This document shows, piece by piece, positions 42,805-51,507 of a DNA stretch of 64,000 bases. The first letter of the stretch is position 1; each line of letters starts with the position of its first letter. Both the position numbers and the translations under genes were made by a program. The notes below the pieces were generated by a model, which worked only from the letters and a program-made list of their open reading frames with translations, ran no database searches and had not been told where the DNA came from. Where the stretch lies: positions 42,643-106,642 of the forward strand of contig CADEGL010000005.1 in the NCBI GenBank assembly GCA_902826885.1, given 5' to 3'. This stretch comes from an uncultured Alphaproteobacteria bacterium (GTDB taxonomy: Bacteria > Pseudomonadota > Alphaproteobacteria > CADEGL01).

Positions 42805-43152
42805 ATGGCCGTCGTGATCTACCACAATCCCCGCTGTTCCAAATCCCGCGAGACCCTGGCGCTGCTCGAGGGAAAGGGCGTGAAGCCCAAGATCGTCGAA
42901 TACCTGAAGGAACCGCCGAGCGCGGCCGAACTCAAAGCGATCCTGAAGAAACTGGGCCTGACGCCGCGCGAACTGATGCGTCGCAAGGAGCCGCCCTATG
43001 CCGCGTTGAAGCTGGACAACTCCAAGCTGTCGGACGACGCGCTGATCAAGGCCATGGTCGAGAACCCGGTCCTGATCGAGCGGCCCATCGTCGTGAACGG
43101 CGCCAAGGCCGCCCTCGGCCGGCCGCCGGAAGACGCGCTCAAGATTTTGTAA
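42805..43152 (+). CDS. arsC: Arsenate reductase family protein (ArsC, glutaredoxin-coupled)
   Basis: The 115-residue thioredoxin-fold protein has the active-site cysteine at C11 (HNPRCSKSR) and the arginines that bind arsenate in ArsC at R60, R93 (IERPIVV) and R106. All key residues are present, so arsenate reduction with glutathione and glutaredoxin is plausible. No ars efflux or regulator gene is near. The 3' end overlaps a convergent membrane-protein gene by 14 bp. Confidence 0.9.
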   Translation: MAVVIYHNPRCSKSRETLALLEGKGVKPKIVEYLKEPPSAAELKAILKKLGLTPRELMRRKEPPYAALKLDNSKLSDDALIKAMVENPVLIERPIVVNGAKAALGRPPEDALKIL

Positions 43153-43837
43153 CCGGGCTCCGCCGTGCGATACGCCGGATGACGGCGATCATCTCGCGAT
43201 GGGCGGCGCTGTCCGGGTCGCGGAATTCCTCGACCGTGTGCGCGTCGGCCAGGTGGTGAAGCCGCACCATTTCCCGGAACCGTTGCCGGCGGGTCAGCGC
43301 CAGCGCGGATGACCGGCGCGTGAAGAAGATCTTGCGCAATTCGCCGTCGCCGAACAAACGCGACAGCTCGGCGCCGGTCACATAGATCGCGAATAACGTG
43401 ATGATCCAAAGCTGCGTGGCGATGAACCGCTGCCACGAGAACGTGTTGAGCATGTGCTCGATGAAGGCGGCCCAGCCGCCATGGCTGATGAACGGGATTC
43501 CGGCCTCGATCAGCCGGGCGGCGAAGACCAGCACGACGTAAAAAATCGTTTTGTAGAGGACCGAATAGGCCAATGGCGCGTTTTCATAGCGCCGCATGAG
43601 CGGGATCGCGTCGCCGACCAAAACCACCTTGCCGGCAATAAGCGCGGATACGGCGGCCAACATGAGATCGGCCAGCGTGATCAGATAGGCGTCGAGGAAA
43701 AGCTGCTTGGTCAGCAGCACCATGTTGAAGCCGACGAAGAAGAAGATCACGGCGGGCGTCATCCCGCGCACTTCGCGCGCAACGAAACGCCACGCCCGGA
43801 CAGGCAGGTTCGGCTTGGTTTCGACTGCCCCCGGCAT
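43139..43837 (-). CDS. Hypothetical inner-membrane protein
   Basis: The 232-residue protein has about four hydrophobic segments in its first 160 residues (AVIFFFVGFNMVLLTKQLFL; MLAAVSALIAGKVVLVG; TIFYVVLVFAARLIEAGIPF; QLWIITLFAIYVTGAELSRLFG) and a basic cytoplasmic tail (TRRSSALALTRRQRFREMVR). I know no function for it. It is transcribed away from the secreted Cys-rich gene and overlaps arsC. Confidence 0.78.
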   Translation of the reverse strand: MPGAVETKPNLPVRAWRFVAREVRGMTPAVIFFFVGFNMVLLTKQLFLDAYLITLADLMLAAVSALIAGKVVLVGDAIPLMRRYENAPLAYSVLYKTIFYVVLVFAARLIEAGIPFISHGGWAAFIEHMLNTFSWQRFIATQLWIITLFAIYVTGAELSRLFGDGELRKIFFTRRSSALALTRRQRFREMVRLHHLADAHTVEEFRDPDSAAHREMIAVIRRIARRSPVTKS

Positions 43838-43856
43838 CTTCCCTCACCCGGAGAAT

Positions 43857-43876
43857 CCCGCCGCCTAAACGGCGGG
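43857..43876. other. Intergenic hairpin
   Basis: CCCGCCG / CGGCGGG with a 6-base loop lies in the 44-bp gap between two minus-strand genes. On the plus strand it is followed by GTGTTTT; on the minus strand only by ATTC. It may attenuate read-through from the Cys-rich gene. Confidence 0.4.
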
Positions 43877-43881
43877 GTGTT

Positions 43882-44538
43882 TTAGCACTTGTCGGCTTCG
43901 CCGCCGGCTTCGTCGCCCGCCGGGCACCAGTCGAGGTTGGAATACGGATCGGTGCCTTTCTTGGCGCTCGGGTAATACTGCTCGATCCGCGGCCGGCAAT
44001 AGATTTGGCAATCGGCGTTGCCCGTCTGGGTGTCGACGACGCATTGGTCAATCTGGATGTCGACCTCGGTCGCGCCGTCCTCGTTGGGCACCTCGCGGTC
44101 GTAGACCATGGCCTCGAGGGGCATGTCGTCACCCATGTAGTCGTCGTCCGGCCACGGACCGACCCAGTCGGTCTCGTCGTATTCGATGTTGTAGCCCATG
44201 TAGGGGAACATCTTGTTCAGCGGCAGCTGGCAGGCGCCCGTGATCGTGCCGGGCGTACCGTCGGTGCAGTTGCCGGCGACACCGACCGTCATCTGATCGA
44301 CGCGCTGCTTGAAGATGAGCGAGAAGGATTTCTGCGCCTCGTAGCCGATCGGGAACTGACAGCCCTTCGACATATCGCGGCAGCCGATGCCCGGGCTTTT
44401 CATGGCGACCTGGACCGGACCGCAGGTGCGGTTCCAAAACTTGATGCCGTAATACCAGGCATCGCCGTCCGCTGAAGCCGGGCTGGACATGGCCAGGGCC
44501 GCGAGAAAAAACGCCGCGAGGGTGGAATATTGTTTCAT
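43882..44538 (-). CDS. Secreted cysteine-rich protein of unknown function
   Basis: The 218-residue protein has a signal peptide (MKQYSTLAAFFLAALAMSSPASA). The mature part has ten cysteines (RTCG, GIGC, KGCQ, GNCT, GACQ, DQCV, ADCQ, IYCR, DWCP and a C-terminal KC), an even number that suggests five disulfides in the periplasm or outside. The protein is acidic near the middle (PWPDDDYMGDD) and at the end. I recognise no family. Confidence 0.8.
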   Translation of the reverse strand: MKQYSTLAAFFLAALAMSSPASADGDAWYYGIKFWNRTCGPVQVAMKSPGIGCRDMSKGCQFPIGYEAQKSFSLIFKQRVDQMTVGVAGNCTDGTPGTITGACQLPLNKMFPYMGYNIEYDETDWVGPWPDDDYMGDDMPLEAMVYDREVPNEDGATEVDIQIDQCVVDTQTGNADCQIYCRPRIEQYYPSAKKGTDPYSNLDWCPAGDEAGGEADKC

Positions 44539-44836
44539 TCCCGTTGGATAACACGGTGTGTCGCGGCGGGGAAAGCGGGAAATCTCAACCCGGCTAACCC
44601 GTTAGGTGGCGGAAAAATAATTACCGGCGCGCTGGACGCCGCCGCCAAACGGGTCCCACGATCCATGAACCTTGCGGCGCCGTCCACGCGGGACGGCCAC
44701 CCCGGTTCCCCCGGTCTTGCGCGGGCGGCGTCGTCAAGGGCCTCCCAGGCCAAGGCCGTTCCCGCCCGCCCGCAGCGCGTGGCCGGATGTCGTATAGTGC
44801 CGCCCCTTTCCGCCCCAGGGGTTTGCGCGTCCGGCC
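44539..44836. other. Divergent spacer, no gene seen
   Basis: This 298-bp stretch separates the Cys-rich secreted gene from the CorC-type gene. It must hold both promoters. I found no convincing RNA gene, repeat or palindrome. Confidence 0.5.
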
Positions 44837-46135
44837 ATGGTCTATCTCGAAATCGCCCTCGTCCTTCTCCTCATCGTCGTCAACGGCTTCCTGGCGCTGT
44901 CGGAGCTGTCCGTCGTTTCGGCCCGCCGCGCGCGGCTGCAGGCCATGGCGCGTGCCGGTAATCGCCGTGCCGAAGCCGCGCTGGGTTTGGCCGAACAGCC
45001 GGGACGCTTCCTTTCGACCGTGCAGATCGGCATTACTCTCGTGGGCGTCTTGGCCGGCGCTTTCAGCGGCGCCAAGATCGCGGGCCGCCTGGCCGAGGTC
45101 ATGACACCGCTCGGCATGAGCCCGGCGGCGACCGATGCGGTGGCCTTCGTCGCCGTCGTGGCCGTCATCACCTACCTGACGCTCATCATCGGCGAATTGG
45201 TGCCGAAGCATCTGGCCCTGCGCGACGCCGAACGGTCCGCCTCCCTCATCGCCCGTCCGATGATTCTTCTGTCCAAGATCGCCGCCCCCGCCGTTTACGT
45301 CTTGGACGCGTCGACACGGATCGTCCTGCGCCTTCTCGGCAGCAAGGAAGAATCCGAGCAGGCCGTGACCGATGAGGAGATCAAGGCGCTGATCGCCGAG
45401 GCCGAAAGCGCGGGGGTGGTCGAGCCCGAGGAGCGGCGGATGATCGCCGGCGTCATGCGCCTGGGTGACCGTCCCGTGCGCGCGGTGATGACACCCCGGC
45501 ACGACATCGACTGGATCGATCTCGACGATGACGAAGCCACGATCCGCCGCGAGATCCGGGAAAGCCAGCACACGCGATTTCCCGCCGCGCGTGGTGACGC
45601 CGACGAGGCGATCGGCGTCATCCTGGGTAAGGATCTGCTGGACGCCTATCTCGACGGCAAGCCGGTCGACCCGCGCACTTTCGTCCGCGAAGCACCCGCC
45701 GTGCCGGACACGATGGACGCGTTGCAGGCCTTGGAGCTACTCAAGACCTCGCCCATCGGCATCGCGTTGGTGGTCGACGAATACGGCCACTGCGAAGGGC
45801 TGGTCACGGCCTCCGACATCCTGGAAACCATCGTGGGCGCATTTCACGACGTGGAGGAGCCGCACCATCAGAACGCCGTGCGGCGCCAGGACGGTTCATG
45901 GCTGTTGGAGGGCTCGATGCCGGCCGACGAGATGGCCGAGCTTCTGAATCTGACCTTGGGCGAGGACCGCGACTATCACACGGTGGCCGGCTTCATGCTC
46001 TACGGCCTGCAGCATCTGCCGCGCACGGGCGAGACCTTCGACCGCTATGGCTGGCGCTTCGAGGTCGTCGACATGGACGCCAAGCGCGTGGACAAGGTAC
46101 TGGCCACACGCCTAGCGACCCGGCGCGTGGCCTAA
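44837..46135 (+). CDS. CNNM/CorC-family (hemolysin-like) membrane protein
   Basis: The 432-residue protein has the order DUF21 transmembrane domain (three to four segments in residues 1-180; EIALVLLLIVVNGFLALSELSVVSARRARL), a CBS pair (about 210-335; MTPRHDIDWIDLDD, then VVDEYGHCEGLVTASDILE) and a C-terminal CorC_HlyC domain. Such proteins take part in magnesium or other divalent-cation efflux; the old hemolysin name is misleading. It is transcribed alone and ends 4 bp from the convergent gene. Confidence 0.92.
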   Translation: MVYLEIALVLLLIVVNGFLALSELSVVSARRARLQAMARAGNRRAEAALGLAEQPGRFLSTVQIGITLVGVLAGAFSGAKIAGRLAEVMTPLGMSPAATDAVAFVAVVAVITYLTLIIGELVPKHLALRDAERSASLIARPMILLSKIAAPAVYVLDASTRIVLRLLGSKEESEQAVTDEEIKALIAEAESAGVVEPEERRMIAGVMRLGDRPVRAVMTPRHDIDWIDLDDDEATIRREIRESQHTRFPAARGDADEAIGVILGKDLLDAYLDGKPVDPRTFVREAPAVPDTMDALQALELLKTSPIGIALVVDEYGHCEGLVTASDILETIVGAFHDVEEPHHQNAVRRQDGSWLLEGSMPADEMAELLNLTLGEDRDYHTVAGFMLYGLQHLPRTGETFDRYGWRFEVVDMDAKRVDKVLATRLATRRVA

Positions 46136-46139
46136 CACC

Positions 46140-46544
46140 TCAGCGAATCTGCTTTAGCCAATCCTGCAAGTTGTAGTAGTTGGTGATGCGCGCGATCTTG
46201 CCGCGTTTCACGTCGAAGAAAGCGCCGCCGGGCAGCTTGTATTTTTGGCCCTTGGCCTTGGGCAGGCCAGTGTCGGTCGCCAGGTATTTGCCGTTAACCA
46301 CAAACTCCGCCGCCGCGTGCTTGCCGTCGGCCGAGGCCACGATCTTGATGTTGGTGAGACGCTCCCGGTAGTTCTTGTTCATCCGCTGCATGAACCGGCG
46401 GAACTTGGCCTTGCCGGTCTCGCGCTTGCCCTGGTTGACATCGTGCGCGACGTTCTCAGCCAACAGGCTTACGAACGTGTCCATGTCGCCGCGGTTGAAG
46501 GCCGCGTAATAGTTTCGGATCAGTTTCTCGGTCTTGGCGCGCAT
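46140..46544 (-). CDS. Ketosteroid isomerase-related protein (NTF2-like)
   Basis: The 134-residue single-domain protein has the cone-shaped NTF2 fold: TEKLIRNYYAAFNRGDMDTFVSLLAENVAHDVNQG and the end YYNLQDWLKQI. It matches the ketosteroid isomerase-related group, whose substrate is unknown. GAGAGGAT lies six bases before the ATG at 46544. It follows the nitrilase gene after 29 bp and may be in the same operon. Confidence 0.87.
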   Translation of the reverse strand: MRAKTEKLIRNYYAAFNRGDMDTFVSLLAENVAHDVNQGKRETGKAKFRRFMQRMNKNYRERLTNIKIVASADGKHAAAEFVVNGKYLATDTGLPKAKGQKYKLPGGAFFDVKRGKIARITNYYNLQDWLKQIR

Positions 46545-46573
46545 CGAAAATCCTCTCGAGATGGTTCTGTGGA

Positions 46574-47479
46574 TCAAACTTTGCCGGCGCGCACGGGCGC
46601 GCGCAGGATGGGTTCTTCCTTGGCCCAATCGCGGGAATTGAAGACCTGGGCCGTCTCGCGCCGCAGAGTACGCGCGGCCTCCAGATCCAGGTCGGCATAG
46701 ACCCAGCCGGGTTGGTTCAATTCACCGGTGGCCAGCACGCCATCCTCGGGAAAACCCTTGTCGATAGGGCCGAAGGCGCCGGCCGAGCCGCAATTCTCGT
46801 CCACCGCGGCGGACCAGGGCGCCGAGCCCACGGTCGGCGATTGGACGGCGAAGCACTGATTCTCCATCGCCCGCGCACGCGCGGCCACGCGCACGCGGTT
46901 ATATCCGCGCAGCGCGTCGGTGCAACTCGGCACCAGCATGATCTCGGCGCCGGCCTCGATCTGGCCACGCACCAGGCGCGGGAACTCGCTGTCGTAGCAA
47001 ATGGCGACGCCCAGCCGTCCGTGATCCGTGTCGAACACGCGAAGCTCCGTGCCGGGCGCGATGCCCCAAACCTCATCCTCGAAGCGCGTCATCTGCAGCT
47101 TCTCCTGCATCTCGCGCTTTCCCCCCGGCCCTATCAACCAAGCCTGGTTGCGGTAGGTGCCGTCGTCGCGACGCACGGGAAAGCTCGATGCCAGCAGATA
47201 GAGGCCGTGCTTTGCGGCCAACTCCGCATGCAGGTCCAGATAGTCGGCGAACAGCCCCTGTAGCTTGTCGAGTTGCTTGGCCAGGTCGGGACGCACCTCT
47301 TCCGGCAGCAGAGAAACCAACTCCATCGAGCCGTATTCCGGGAACATGGCGATCTTGGCGCCGCCCTTGGCCGCCTCGGCGACATAACCGGACAGCTTGG
47401 CCTGGTAATCCTGCCAGCCGCCCAAAAACTCGATCGGATATTGGGCCGCCGCGACGCGCACGGTGTTGGACGCGCTCAT
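46574..47479 (-). CDS. Carbon-nitrogen hydrolase (nitrilase superfamily)
   Basis: The 301-residue protein shows the Glu-Lys-Cys triad: E48 in FPEYGSMEL, Lys in the REMQEKLQMTRFE segment, and Cys in AICYDSEFP. It hydrolyses an amide or carbamoyl bond. Its start overlaps the stop of the upstream acetyltransferase gene by four bases (ATGA), and in some other bacteria a GNAT and a nitrilase domain are fused into one protein. The pairing suggests that an amine is acetylated and an amide cleaved in one pathway. Substrate unknown. Confidence 0.9.
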   Translation of the reverse strand: MSASNTVRVAAAQYPIEFLGGWQDYQAKLSGYVAEAAKGGAKIAMFPEYGSMELVSLLPEEVRPDLAKQLDKLQGLFADYLDLHAELAAKHGLYLLASSFPVRRDDGTYRNQAWLIGPGGKREMQEKLQMTRFEDEVWGIAPGTELRVFDTDHGRLGVAICYDSEFPRLVRGQIEAGAEIMLVPSCTDALRGYNRVRVAARARAMENQCFAVQSPTVGSAPWSAAVDENCGSAGAFGPIDKGFPEDGVLATGELNQPGWVYADLDLEAARTLRRETAQVFNSRDWAKEEPILRAPVRAGKV

Positions 47480-48087
47480 CGAAGCTCCTTCATCCAGAAT
47501 TGCATGGTCTTGGGGGTCGGCTCACTTTCGTCCAAGTCGCGCCACGTGAACGCGGTGGTCATGCCGTCCATCTTGCGATAGCCGCGCTTCTGCCAAAAGG
47601 CGTCGAGCGGGACGTAATCCTTCGGGCGGCGCGGATGGTCGGCCGGTCGCACCACGCCGCAAAAGCAGGAATGGGTGAAGCGCCCGAGCTTCTTCGCCCA
47701 GGCCTCGCGATGCTCGAAGAACGCCACCCCCAGGCCGCGGCCGCGATAGGCGCGGTCCAACACAGATTCGCCGCAGTAGAAGATCGTGCGCAGGTCGTAA
47801 CCGCGCGCCTTGAACGGCGCGGTGGCATAGTCGGGCTCATGGGCCAGCGGCAATGCCGTCGCCGCACCCACGATGCCCTGGCCGCCGAAGGCGATCACGA
47901 TCACGCTGTCGGGCGAAGCGGTATAGGTCTGGAGATACTTTTCCTCGTAGTCCGGCGTCGCTTCGTAGAGGTAAGGGAAATCGTAGAAGACCTTGGCGCG
48001 CAGGCGCGCGAGGTCGGGGATGAAGCGGCGTGCGGCCGATCCCGTGAAGCTCTCGACCCGGACTTTGTCGGAAACGCTTGCGTCCAC
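47476..48087 (-). CDS. GNAT-family N-acetyltransferase
   Basis: The protein of about 203 residues has the acetyl-CoA-binding loop YRGRGLGVAFFEHR and the strand SVIVIAFGGQGIVGAATAL before it. The GTG start at 48087 has AAGGAG six bases upstream. The frame is open far upstream, but that part lies within another gene. It is translationally coupled to the nitrilase and lies 56 bp after a second acetyltransferase gene. Confidence 0.85.
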   Translation of the reverse strand: MDASVSDKVRVESFTGSAARRFIPDLARLRAKVFYDFPYLYEATPDYEEKYLQTYTASPDSVIVIAFGGQGIVGAATALPLAHEPDYATAPFKARGYDLRTIFYCGESVLDRAYRGRGLGVAFFEHREAWAKKLGRFTHSCFCGVVRPADHPRRPKDYVPLDAFWQKRGYRKMDGMTTAFTWRDLDESEPTPKTMQFWMKELR

Positions 48088-48143
48088 GCCCTGCTCCTTG
48101 AAGCAGGCGTACACATAGGGCCGCGTTATTCCAGCCGCAACCC

Positions 48144-48995
48144 TTAACCGAGCTCGAAGCTCGTCACGCCATAGATTCCGGCCAGGTCTATGGCGGGCGC
48201 GCCGCCCGTATACATGCGCGCGGTCTCGAAGGTCGGCTTCATGCCATGCCGCTCGGCCATGGCGACCGCCGCGCTGTTGATTTCCGGCACATCGAGGATG
48301 ACCGGTCCGATGGAAACGTGGCGGGCCAGGGCGTGGAACAGAAGCTCGGCCGCCCGCTCGTCTTGGGCGAACAACGGGCCAATCTTGTGTCCCGCGCGGG
48401 CAGGACGGATGGAACCATATCCGGCCAAGGCGCCGTCGCGGACCAGTGCCAGGGCATGGCTGCCGGTACCCGCGATCCAGCGTTCCAGGAACGCCCGGCG
48501 CGGCGCCGGGAAAAAGCGCCGGTCGTAGGCTTCCAGCGCCGCGAAAGGCAGCCCGGCCACGGGCTCGATCACACCATGTTTTACATCGTGCGGCGCCGCC
48601 ACGACCGACGGCACCTCGAAGCGGATATTGCGATACGCCTGGGTGAAGCCCGATTTCCGGTAATTGTCCTGCTGGGCCACCACCCCATCGAGCCCGACAT
48701 TGCGCTGTCCGAGATACGCCATGCCGTGACGCCACAGCGCGATGCCGTGCCCTTGGCCGCGCCATTCAGGCCGCGCGATGTAAAAACCGAGGAAACCAAA
48801 CGTCTCGTCGTAAGCGGCCGCGCTTATCGACGCGACGGGCTTGCCGCCGATCTCGCCGATGAAAAACCCGTTCGGGTCGGCGGCGTAAAACGAATCGGAA
48901 TCGGTCAGGCCGGGGTTCCACCCCTCGCCTGCCGCCCAGCCGACGACGAGAGCCAAGTCGGCGCGCGTCATGACGCGGATGCGGAGATCATTCAT
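48144..48995 (-). CDS. GNAT-family N-acetyltransferase, two-domain
   Basis: The 283-residue protein has an N-terminal GNAT domain (LRIRVMTRADLALVVGWAAGEGWNPG, acetyl-CoA loop WRGQGHGIALWRH) and a C-terminal acetyltransferase-like domain (LVRDGALAGYGSIRPARAGHKIGPLFAQD), the layout of YitH/HolE-type proteins. ATG at 48995 is chosen over TTG at 49001; neither has a strong ribosome-binding site. It heads the GNAT-GNAT-nitrilase-NTF2 operon. Confidence 0.86.
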   Translation of the reverse strand: MNDLRIRVMTRADLALVVGWAAGEGWNPGLTDSDSFYAADPNGFFIGEIGGKPVASISAAAYDETFGFLGFYIARPEWRGQGHGIALWRHGMAYLGQRNVGLDGVVAQQDNYRKSGFTQAYRNIRFEVPSVVAAPHDVKHGVIEPVAGLPFAALEAYDRRFFPAPRRAFLERWIAGTGSHALALVRDGALAGYGSIRPARAGHKIGPLFAQDERAAELLFHALARHVSIGPVILDVPEINSAAVAMAERHGMKPTFETARMYTGGAPAIDLAGIYGVTSFELG

Positions 48996-49063
48996 GGCCA
49001 AGACAGTACCGGCCGCCCCGCGGCTCGCCTAGAGTGCATCCGCTTATCGCAAAGGAGAGGACA

Positions 49064-49483
49064 ATGCGTCGATGGGTTCTGACGGCTTCGGTTCTGATGA
49101 TGTTGGGTTCCCCCTCCTGGGCGGCCGATGCGCCCAAGGTTGTGGTCAAACCGGTCCTGACAACGGCCACGACAGCCTCGGGCCAGCCGATCGCCGTGCC
49201 GGCCAATCCACAGGTCATCGTCTCGACATACGAGATTCCGGCCGGCGCGTCTCTGCCTTTCCACAAGCATCCGTTCCCGCGCTACGCCTACGTCATGGCG
49301 GGCGACCTGTCGGTGATGAACCGGGACACCAACGAAACCTATCGCTACAAGACCGGCGATTTCATCGTCGAGGTGCTGGACCAGTGGCACATGGGCCGTA
49401 ACGAAGGGAAGACACCCGTGAAACTCCTGGTCATCGACCAGGTCGAGCCGGGCAAGCCCAATGTGGTCGCCGCGCCGCAATAG
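49064..49483 (+). CDS. Secreted cupin-domain protein
   Basis: The 139-residue protein has a signal peptide (MRRWVLTASVLMMLGSPSWA) and one cupin barrel with the metal motif HKHPFPRYAYVMAGDLSV and a second motif GDFIVEVLDQWHMGRNEG. It may bind a metal and a small ligand in the periplasm; enzymatic activity is unproven. AAGGAGAGG lies close before the ATG at 49064. It is divergent from the GNAT operon. Confidence 0.86.
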   Translation: MRRWVLTASVLMMLGSPSWAADAPKVVVKPVLTTATTASGQPIAVPANPQVIVSTYEIPAGASLPFHKHPFPRYAYVMAGDLSVMNRDTNETYRYKTGDFIVEVLDQWHMGRNEGKTPVKLLVIDQVEPGKPNVVAAPQ

Positions 49484-49501
49484 TCGGGGCGGGTTGCGCG
49501 G

Positions 49502-50935
49502 TCAGCGGCCTTTGAGAATCGCGCCGAGGACGCCGCGCACGATCTGACGGCCGATTTGGCTTCCGACCGCGCGCGCGACGCTTTTGGCCATCGCCTCGCC
49601 GACGCTTTCGCGCTGCCGCCCGCGCGGCTCCGTTCGTGCCGGCGCGGATTCGGGGATTCGGGAACGCGACGGTGCTGGAACAGGCGTGGCCTGGACGCGC
49701 TTGCTCAGCATTTCATAGGCGCTTTCGCGGTCCACGGCGCGGCTGTAGCGTCCCGCGACCGGGCTTGCCGCCATGAGCTGTTGGCGTTCGGCATCGGTGA
49801 GCGGGCCGAGCCTGCTTTCCGGCAGGCGCACCTTCACACGGTCGACCATTCCGGGAGCCCCCTTTTCATCCAGCATGGAGATCAGGGCTTCGCCGACGCC
49901 AAGCTCGGTGATCACCCTGGCCGTGTCGAAGGCGGGATTTTGGCGGAAGGTTTCAGCCGCGGCGCGGACCGCCTTCTGGTCACGCGGCGTGAAGGCGCGC
50001 AGCGCATGCTGCACGCGGTTTCCGAGCTGGCCCAGAATCTCGACGGGAACGTCGAGCGGGTTCTGTGTCACGAAGTAGACACCGACTCCCTTGGAGCGGA
50101 TCAGGCGCACCACCTGCTCCACCTTCTCGACGAGGATCTTCGGCGCGTCATCGAACAACAGGTGTGCTTCGTCGAAAAAGAAGACGAGCTTGGGTTTCGG
50201 CAGGTCGCCGGCCTCGGGCAGGTTCTCGAATAATTCCGACAGCAGCCACAGCAGGAAGCTCGCATAGAGCTTCGGGCGCTGGATGAGTTGATCGGCGGCA
50301 AGGATGTTGACGTAGCCACGGCCCTGCGGATCGGTGCGCATCAGATCGCCGATCCCCAAGGCGGGTTCGCCGAAGAACTGGTCGGCGCCTTGGGTTTCTA
50401 ACGAAAGCAGTCCGCGCTGGATCGCGGCGACGGAGGCCGGCGCGACCTGGCCGTAGGTGGCGCTAACGGTCTTGGCGTTTTCCGAAACATGGACGAGAAG
50501 ACTGCGCAGATCCTTGAGGTCGATCAGAAGCAGGCCGTTATCGTCGGCAAACCGGAAGACAATTTCCAGCACGCCCGCCTGGGTCGGATTAAGCTGAAGC
50601 AGTTCGGCGAACAGGAACGGTCCAAACTCGCTGATCGTGGTCCGGACCGGGTGGCCCGCGCGGCCGAACAGGTCCCAGATCACGGCGGGAGCAACGGCGG
50701 CGCCCGCCCCTTTTGCCGCCGCGATGCCGGCGAGATCGCCTTTGACGTCGGCAGCAAAGACCGGAACGCCCGCGAGAGCGAAAGCTTCCGCGATCCGTTG
50801 CAGCGTGACGGTCTTGCCGGTGCCGGTGGCGCCGGTGACAAGCCCGTGCCGGTTGGCCCGGCGCAACATCAACGAGACAGGCCCGGACGTTCCATCGCCG
50901 ACAATGACGCTCTCCGGCTGGCCGTCCATGCCCAT
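49502..50935 (-). CDS. HerA/FtsK-like ATPase (DUF853, YjgR family)
   Basis: The 477-residue P-loop ATPase has Walker [10 protein letters not shown] near residue 38, Walker B in [12 protein letters not shown] near 240, and the sensor region [12 protein letters not shown]. The C-terminal 100 residues ([22 protein letters not shown]) are a disordered linker and a glycine-rich helix ([19 protein letters not shown]). It should form a hexamer; its cell role is unknown. It is transcribed alone. Confidence 0.9.
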   Translation of the reverse strand: MGMDGQPESVIVGDGTSGPVSLMLRRANRHGLVTGATGTGKTVTLQRIAEAFALAGVPVFAADVKGDLAGIAAAKGAGAAVAPAVIWDLFGRAGHPVRTTISEFGPFLFAELLQLNPTQAGVLEIVFRFADDNGLLLIDLKDLRSLLVHVSENAKTVSATYGQVAPASVAAIQRGLLSLETQGADQFFGEPALGIGDLMRTDPQGRGYVNILAADQLIQRPKLYASFLLWLLSELFENLPEAGDLPKPKLVFFFDEAHLLFDDAPKILVEKVEQVVRLIRSKGVGVYFVTQNPLDVPVEILGQLGNRVQHALRAFTPRDQKAVRAAAETFRQNPAFDTARVITELGVGEALISMLDEKGAPGMVDRVKVRLPESRLGPLTDAERQQLMAASPVAGRYSRAVDRESAYEMLSKRVQATPVPAPSRSRIPESAPARTEPRGRQRESVGEAMAKSVARAVGSQIGRQIVRGVLGAILKGR

Positions 50936-51018
50936 TGGCTGCTCCTCACGCGCTCATGATCCGAATCACTGTACCGGCTCGGCCGACATGCGGAAAGCGA
51001 CGCTCCATGTGAAAAGAA

Positions 51019-51048
51019 AAACGGCCGCGGATCGCTCCGCGGCCGTTT
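51019..51048 (-). terminator. Terminator after ridA
   Basis: The stem AAACGGCCGCGGA / TCCGCGGCCGTTT with a TCGC loop is followed on the minus strand by a T-rich run (TTTCTTTTC). It lies 20 bp after the ridA stop at 51069. Confidence 0.92.
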
Positions 51049-51068
51049 TCGTCGTCAGGAAGTCCGCG

Positions 51069-51416
51069 TCAGACCGCCGCCACGCACTGAATCTCGACCT
51101 GAAGCTGGGGATTGGCCAGATTGGCCTCCACCGTCGCGCGCGCCGGCTGATTGCCCTGCGACACCCACGCGTCCCACGCCTTGTTCATCTGGTTGAACTT
51201 GGCCATGTCGGAAACCCAAATCGTCGCGGTCAGCAGCTTCGATTTGTCGCTGCCGGCTTCCTTCAGATATTTGTCGATCTTGGCCAGGATCTGTTCGGTC
51301 TGCCCCTTCACGTCCGCCGAAGTGTCGTCGGCGGTCATGCCGGCCAGAAACACGAGACCGTTATAGACCACGGCGCGGCTGAGGCGCGGCCCGGTCTCGA
51401 TGCGCTTGATGCTCAT
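51069..51416 (-). CDS. ridA: RidA-family enamine/imine deaminase
   Basis: The 115-residue protein has the full Rid core and the key Arg in QPARATVEA, where RidA of Escherichia coli has Arg105. It should release ammonia from reactive 2-aminoacrylate-type intermediates. In contrast the Rid protein at 30171-30602 lacks this residue. It is transcribed as a single gene with its own terminator. Confidence 0.9.
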   Translation of the reverse strand: MSIKRIETGPRLSRAVVYNGLVFLAGMTADDTSADVKGQTEQILAKIDKYLKEAGSDKSKLLTATIWVSDMAKFNQMNKAWDAWVSQGNQPARATVEANLANPQLQVEIQCVAAV

Positions 51417-51507
51417 TGCTTTCTCCCTGAACGGAAACCGAAAGCGCGCCGGAACGGGCGCGCGACGGCGAGTCTACCGGCCGTCTTCCGGCGCGTCGAG
51501 GTGCGCG

